Source of the DNA: Polyodon spathula
Lineage: Eukaryota > Chordata > Actinopteri > Acipenseriformes > Polyodontidae
NCBI RefSeq assembly: GCF_017654505.1
Contig: NC_054558.1
Span: forward strand, 6,734,798 to 6,798,797
Length of the DNA stretch: 64,000 nt
Direction of reading: 5' to 3'
Below, one piece after another: positions 57,870 to 64,000 of this stretch; position 1 is the first letter of the stretch; every line of letters begins with the position of its first letter. The translations under genes and the position numbers were made by a program. The notes beneath the pieces were generated by a model. It made no database searches. It had not been told where the DNA came from and was given only the letters and a program-made list of their open reading frames with translations.

Positions 57870-60800
57870 TTCAAATGTTTACCAATTCACTCAAATAGTG
57901 CTGAGTACTACAAGGTGTAGTGAAGCACAGTGAATGCACGATAAAACACAAACAAGTAAAGCACAGAGAAGTATGCTAGAGCACATTGGTAAATGCAAAG
58001 CATTATTATAAATGAAGATATTTCTACAAGATCGATTGAAAAGAAAGCTGTCAAGGTCTTTGTATCAGTGGTAAACACACAACGGACAATGTGACAATAT
58101 CCTGCAGAGACAAAGTTTGTTTCTGCTACAGCAGACCATCAAATATGCAATAATCCGGCAGATCAATGTTTAACATTTCCAGTATCTGAACTTTATATTA
58201 CTTTCAGTGGCTGGGAGCCCTGGTTGACCAGTCAGTTTGTAGCTGTAGTTTGTTCTGCTGCACCCTGAGAATCTCTTGTAAGGCATTGATTGAAATCTAT
58301 AAAATCCTAAATGGAATAGATCATGTTAACCCAAGACACTAATTCACATTAAGCACAGATAGAAGAACATGAGGGATAAGTCTGGAACAGAAGGTAAGCA
58401 GCACAGAGAGTTATAAATGCATGGTTTAGCCTACCAGGTGAAGTAGTCAGATCTAAAACACTGGGAACATTTACAAAAAAAAACTTGATTCTGTGCTTTT
58501 AAATTTGATCTCCCCAATAAGGGAGAATGGTGTTGGTGTGTATGTGTGTTTGTGCCTATGCTCCCTCCTGTTCAGTACAGCTCCCCACTGCAGCCTGCAG
58601 TTCTCCATCAATAAAGGAGCGTTCAAGGTAAAAATAGAGCTGACAGGCGCAATGATTCTCCTCTGCAGTAGGGCCCGGGTGCGCTGGACTGAGCGAAGCA
58701 GACCATGAGACAGGAGGCCAAGCTAAACGTCTGGGATGAAGTCTCCGGTGCATTATAATACATTACAAACAGAGTTCCCGGAATGCATTTAAATGCAGGA
58801 TCTCTCTGTCCTCTGCTATTTACTTCTGAGCCTTATTGCTACAGCACGGCCAATCTGCTGGGGATGAGCTGGGAATCCAGGATCTGCTGGGGGTGAGCTG
58901 GGAATCCAGGATCTGCTGGGGGTGAGCTGGGAATCCAGGATCTGCTGGGGGTGAGCTGGGAATCCAGGATCTGCTGGGGGTGAGCGGAAAATCCAGGATC
59001 TGCTGGGGGTGAGCTGGGAATCCAGGATCTGCTGGGGGTGAGCTGGGAATCCAGGATCTGCTGGGGGTGAGCTGGGAATCCAGGATCTGCTGGTTCCCAG
59101 CTTCTCAGTTCTAACCACTAGACCACACTGCCTAAGAGAGTCAAGGGCTGAACTGTTATTCATGCTAAGATTTCTCAAGATCTCATTCTGCTGTTGATCT
59201 GCACAGTGATAGTAACACTACTGTGTCGAGCCCTCTTCATACAACTGAACATTCTAGTATTCACAGATATGATAAGGCATGAAAGGTGAACAGAGGGACA
59301 GTCACGCAGTGACACGGTTAACAATCATGGCAGTCTCAACCCCCCACACCCCCAGGCATTGAGTGCCCATCTGTTGACAATCTCAAACCCCCCCCCCCCA
59401 TGGGGAAAGAGGCACACCTCCCACACTAACCCTTCTGCTCCGGCTGTCACTCAAATCACAGTGAAAGCAAAACAATCGGCACCTCTTTCAGAAACTGCAG
59501 AGACACAGAACAGGGACAGAGCCACCACAGGACAGGAGGCAAGGATGACAGAACACTTGAAATGGAAGCTGTCCCACCATAATGTAGGATAACACCAAGA
59601 AGAGAGACTGAAATATCAGCAGGACCAGGGCTGGACTGTGAATTTGTAAAACAGCACTACAGTGCTCCAAATAAAATTGAATGAATGCATCTGTACAAAA
59701 CTCTGAGTGCAACGTAGAGGTCTGGGAAGTTGACTTTGTACTATTGTTGCTTAGATTTGAAAAGAACATTATGTCACAAAAACGAAGATTGAGTCTCTGT
59801 CTGAAAATGATATACCTTGGCTTAAATGTAATCAGTTCAGTGATATTTCAGTATCAGGTCCCTTGAAAAAACGCTGTGATGGTAAAGGCAGGGGGTTAAA
59901 GAGTTAAACAGATTCCATTTTCAGTTCCTGGCTGCCTAGCTGGCTGTCTCCCTGGGCAGTTGTCTTTCTGGGTCAGTGAGGGGCACGTCAAGAAGCCTGT
60001 ATCCACGCTGTGTGACATTCAAGGGAGGGGGCTGCTGCAGACACCTGAAGTCTCTTCATGTTTTCCCTGCTGTTTATCTCCCACCCTTCTCCTTTCTCTT
60101 GTTTCAATTAAAAAAACACTCCAACAAAAATTATGAGATACAAGAATTTCAGCTAGCGCCTTCATCAGTCTTAAATGGCTCAGCTTGTTTTACCTAATAC
60201 CTGTATACAAAGGTTTTTACAGTAAAATGTAAAAGCAAAGGGTTTAAACCAGAATCAAGTCATGTGGGTGAATGTTTCTTCATGCGTGTAATGAAGGCAT
60301 TACCTGTAAAATGTGCATGCGTGCCTTGTGTATTATTAAAGCTGGACGAATGTGCAAAACCAGCATATTAACGCACAGGCAAGCATGACAAAGCACTGGT
60401 AATTATGTATAAGCATCAAATCACCAGGCTAAACTTGTATCTTTTATTCAGGGAACGAGTGCTTTAAGGCTCTGCCACCAATCTGAGTCACGGGGGCTGT
60501 TAAGGATCTTGACGTTCCTGATATCCACCCCCATCCCCTACAGGGCTGACAGGAGCAGTCCTGGTGTGACTTTACCAGGAGCTGTCCCAGCTGCCACTCC
60601 AGAGTGCCCCAGAAGCCTGGGCTGCAGCACAGGGAACTGAGCTGTCCTGTACGAGGTGGGTCTCTGTAGAGGTGGGGTCGCTCTATTAAAAATACTGGTC
60701 TAGTGCCTGTTAGGACAGCTAGACACAAACACAATCACAGTGATAAATCACACCCTGTAAAACATTGAAATTCAATTTGTGAGGGCACAAAAAAACACTA

Positions 60801-62068
60801 CCAGCAAACACTACGCAGCACATGCACCCTCACCAAGAATCTTACACATTCAGGGGTACTACCATGAGAAAGTACCCAGTATGTAAAGAATGGAATAATG
60901 AAAGGTCTACTGTAGACGCAATTGGATTGGTACAGTCAATATCTACAAGCATCTCCACTACACATTATCTCTGCTGGGGGGATTATAATTACATACTGCT
61001 AGCATTGAAATACATTCAATGGGTACCCTTCAGAATACTCATTCATAATACATTCATGTTAGTGCATTTCTTTTTACTATGAACCATGCTGCTGTATCTA
61101 CTACTAGTGTGTTGCTGCACCAGGGAACCTGTTCAATATTCTCCCAGAGCCATTGCAGCTAATACTCTGAGCTGATAAAGTGTCTGCTAGGATTTCTTCT
61201 TCAAGATAATGCACGGGGTTATAATAGGATCTTAGGGACAACAATCCATCCACTCTGGAGTGGGGGAGTATTAAAATCTGAGTGGTGAAGGGATGCTGCA
61301 GTCCACATTGATAAAGCTATGCTATCCTGCATTAGGATTACCAGACTAACTCTCTACAAGTACAGAAAGCCAGGCTGACACAACCCTAACTTGGCTTAAA
61401 GCAAACAGCTGCCTGAAGTGGAAGCAAACAAAGCTTTCCTTTAACTATGCAATAGAGCAACTGCATTTCATGACCTGGTCCAGGCTTGACCCCTGTAGCA
61501 GATTGCAGAAACGTCTGTCTGCTTGACTTAGTTTCCTCTAAGTTTTGCCTCGGTACAACTTGTTGTGTTGTCACTCTGGGCCGACGACTTCCGTCACTCA
61601 TTGTTTGTTTCTCAACTCAGACGGTGCAGCTGTCAGTCAGTGGTCTCCATAGCGACAGCTCCATAGCACCCAGACCCCTCAGTGCCACACTTCTGTTCTA
61701 TAAATACGCCCGTGAGAATCCCACAGCATTAGTCACCTCTGTCAGCCCTCAGCTCTCAGACATCAGACATTTCCCACCACAGGGGCTGACAGAGGCACAG
61801 TACCCAACAAAACAGGCTTGTTACAGGGGGAGCTATCCTAAACATCCCCCCCGTGTGCTCCAGTATACTGGTAAACTATAGTGAGAGCCTATACCCTGCT
61901 CACAGACAAGCCATAGATAGTAATAACCCTAACCCTAAACCAAAAGCATAAATTAGCTTTGGGTTCAATTTAAATTACCTCTATATTATTGTCTTCTGTA
62001 ATAACTTGCTCATGAAAGGGATATACAAGGATAGTGGTAATGTGCGCTTTTCTAAATTGCCCTGCAAG
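57870..62068. other. Presumed nfasc 5' intron, no exon seen
   Basis: Apart from the 29-bp minisatellite and AT-rich repeat debris I see no coding similarity or convincing exon. Open frames here are short and lack supporting features. Confidence 0.5.
58851..59096. repeat. 29-bp minisatellite upstream of nfasc exon 1
   Basis: About eight to nine copies of GGATCTGCTGGGGGTGAGCT plus GGGAATCCA, nearly identical. It lies in the presumed 5' intron. Unit length is not a multiple of three, yet the minus strand stays open across it by chance. Confidence 0.95.
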
Positions 62069-62260
62069 CATGCCTCAAGCCTGCTCTAGACTGGCAGGTC
62101 CAGCTTTCTCTTAGAGGGAGGGTGCAGTTCAGTCTCCATGCCTCAAGCCTGCCCTGGACAGGCATGAACACCCTTTCTCTTAGGAGGTGAGGGAACATTT
62201 CAGTCTCCATGCCTCAAGCCTACCCTGAGCTGCAGGGAGCACCCTTTCTCCATGCTTCAG
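62069..62260. repeat. Three imperfect 68-71-bp tandem copies
   Basis: Units begin CATGCCTCAAGCCT at 62069, 62137 and 62208 and contain CTTTCTCTTAG in the first two; the third is partial. Confidence 0.85.
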
Positions 62261-62340
62261 GGATTGCAGTTTGCATTGTTATAACATAAAGCTGTACATT
62301 TTCACATCCTAACAAAATATATATTAAAAAAAATCCTTAC

Positions 62341-62408
62341 CAAAAATTCAGGGTGATGTGCAGATAAAGTCCTGATAAGGTTTGAACAGTTTCCTTCGTT
62401 AATGTCAC
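62341..62408 (-). other. nfasc: Candidate untranslated 5' exon of nfasc
   Basis: Exon 1 has an acceptor, so an upstream exon must exist. Here a 68-nt segment is flanked by acceptor TTATTCCAG and donor GTAAGG on the minus strand, 5.5 kb upstream of the start-codon exon. It has no coding signal. The evidence is splice motifs only; such pairs occur by chance, and the true first exon may lie outside the window. Confidence 0.35.
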
Positions 62409-64000
62409 CTGGAATAACAGAAATACATACTTAATTGATAAAAAAAAAAAAAAAAAAACTGTACAGTTTATGATAGGGCATTTTAATACATGCAGCAGCT
62501 GATTGGTTTATTGGAGCTGAGGGAGAGAGCCCAACAGGTGTATTGTGTTTAGTGCCCAGCAGGGGGAGCACCTGTGGTTTAGATTACTATTACACACACA
62601 TGGAAAGACACAATGGGTTTTTATACATACAAAGACATTCCTATTTGATATTACACAACGTGGAGGAAACAAATTGAAGCATTCAGGTCCATTTTCATTC
62701 CGCATCCACAGTGTGTAATGGTGCCTGAGGATCTCAGATACGTGGCAGATTCGCTGATGTTAACAAACGGTTTGCTTGAATATAGCATCTGGATACACTA
62801 TACCATTGTTTTTACAAGCAGATATTTGTAGCAGGGTTTAATTGTTCACGGATGTTGTAACCTGTGTCCTATTGCTCACTGGGACACATGAGGTGCTGTA
62901 CATCAAGGTCCAGTCCTGGTCCACATGTCATGAAATTATGAGACAGATTTCTGAATAATGCTCCCTCCAGTACCTTGCCACAACAAGAGCTGTTGTGGGC
63001 TGCGTTGCTTACTTTCCAATGCCTTTGGCTGTGGTTTTGAGCTCTGTGTTGCTTTGTTCTACAATGCGACTATAAAACACAGCACTGTGTAAAGCTCAGT
63101 GGTTGGCAATACCACATAATAGGAGACTGTCTCGTTAGAACTAAAACCAACAGTTTACTGTCCTCCTCGAGGAGCTGTGACCTTAGCTCTCAAATGCACA
63201 ACAATCTTTGCGTTCCAAATGTTGAATGGAGATTTTGCAATAGGGGCCAGTGTACAGTGGTTGTGAAATAATTGTTTTCTTAATAATCTGTTTGCTCCTT
63301 ACTTTAAATGGACATTACAGGGGAATGACCCACACTGCATGAACACAAGCTGAGAATGCCAACTTTCCCTAAGAGCACGCCATGCATGAAAATACAGGGA
63401 TTAAGAGTAAATTCTGCATCGTTGCTAAAAGCTCTCACCTTTCCCTTCGTGTCATGTATTACTGCTGGCAGGATACCAACAAGCAGTTCTGAAATCCACT
63501 ACAGCGCCCCCTGCTGACAGCACAGTGCCATTACCACCAGACGAAAACCTGGTACCCCGACAGTTCAGTCTAAAATGATAACGCAGTTCTTCCACGTCAC
63601 TAAGTGATATAACCACACTCACCTTGTCCTCTTTAAAAACCACCAGACCGCAGAGCTGCCTTTAATTTATTAGCAAAGATGAGCTCATGTTTTAGTTTAG
63701 TTTTTTGCACTGGCATGCCCTCCCCACGGCGTGCTCGCTGACATTTCTCCCCGCTTTGCACAGGGCTCCTCTTCAAACGAGAGTCCGCGTCACTTAAGCC
63801 CAAAAGAGAAGACTGAAATAAAACCCTTCAGAGTGTGCAAACAAAATCAAAAGCAGCTGCCTTTGACAACTCAAACGACAGACAAACAGCATTGCCATCA
63901 GTGCTGGGAATGTCTGAACCTCTCCGTGTTCCTCTGCTACGCACTGGCTTTGACACCCTCCGCTTCATTGTTGCTTTTCTGAGACTGCTTCTCCTGATCA

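Noticed and set aside
58816..59178. Minus-strand frame with a repeating Pro-Ala-Asp-Pro-Gly peptide
   Set aside because: It arises from the 29-bp minisatellite; no splice sites, conservation or protein family recognised.
60444..60734. Minus-strand frame of 96 codons upstream of nfasc
   Set aside because: No recognisable domain, no supporting splice sites, and composition like surrounding intron.

Overview
This is vertebrate nuclear DNA, most likely from a ray-finned fish. It has small exons with GT-AG borders, long AT-rich introns, abundant CA/GA/TA/TTA microsatellites, minisatellites and fish-type transposon debris. The fish assignment rests on repeat style and compact introns. A slowly evolving non-teleost lineage (sturgeon, gar or bowfin type) is only my guess, from how close the protein stays to mammalian sequence.

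Two neural immunoglobulin-superfamily adhesion genes lie on the minus strand in the same orientation. The main one is neurofascin (nfasc). Its signal-peptide exon is at 56.7-56.9 kb and its stop codon at 24.72 kb. I place 30 coding exons: 29 have readable borders and one (start of fibronectin domain 1) is degraded. The exons encode a signal peptide, six Ig domains, FN1-FN4, a Thr-rich mucin-like exon, FN5, one transmembrane helix and an ankyrin-binding tail with the FIGQY motif, about 1,360 residues if all are joined. One or more untranslated 5' exons probably lie further right; a 68-nt candidate is at 62,341-62,408.

At the left edge, 1,402-1,517, is a signal-peptide exon that fits the first coding exon of contactin-2 (cntn2), with a candidate untranslated first exon and promoter at about 4.84-5.13 kb. 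In mammals CNTN2 is the next gene after NFASC in the same orientation, so gene order supports both calls. Both products work at myelinated axons: neurofascin at nodes, paranodes and the axon initial segment, contactin-2 at juxtaparanodes.

The nfasc exon phases show how isoforms are made. The FN3 pair (exons 21-22) and the mucin/FN5 block (exons 25-27) are both bounded by phase-1 junctions, so each can be dropped in frame. This matches the known NF155 (glial, with FN3) and NF186 (neuronal, with mucin and FN5) forms. Two sites need checking: exon 22 is one base out of frame, and the FN1-start exon sits in a damaged stretch full of poly-G runs.

The 20 kb between the nfasc stop and cntn2 holds the nfasc 3' UTR of unknown length plus transposon remnants: a LINE reverse-transcriptase fragment, a candidate solo LTR, two related MITE-like elements and an 85-bp minisatellite. 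Several nfasc introns carry simple repeats right at splice sites: poly-C, (CT)n, (TG)n and minisatellites touching donors.
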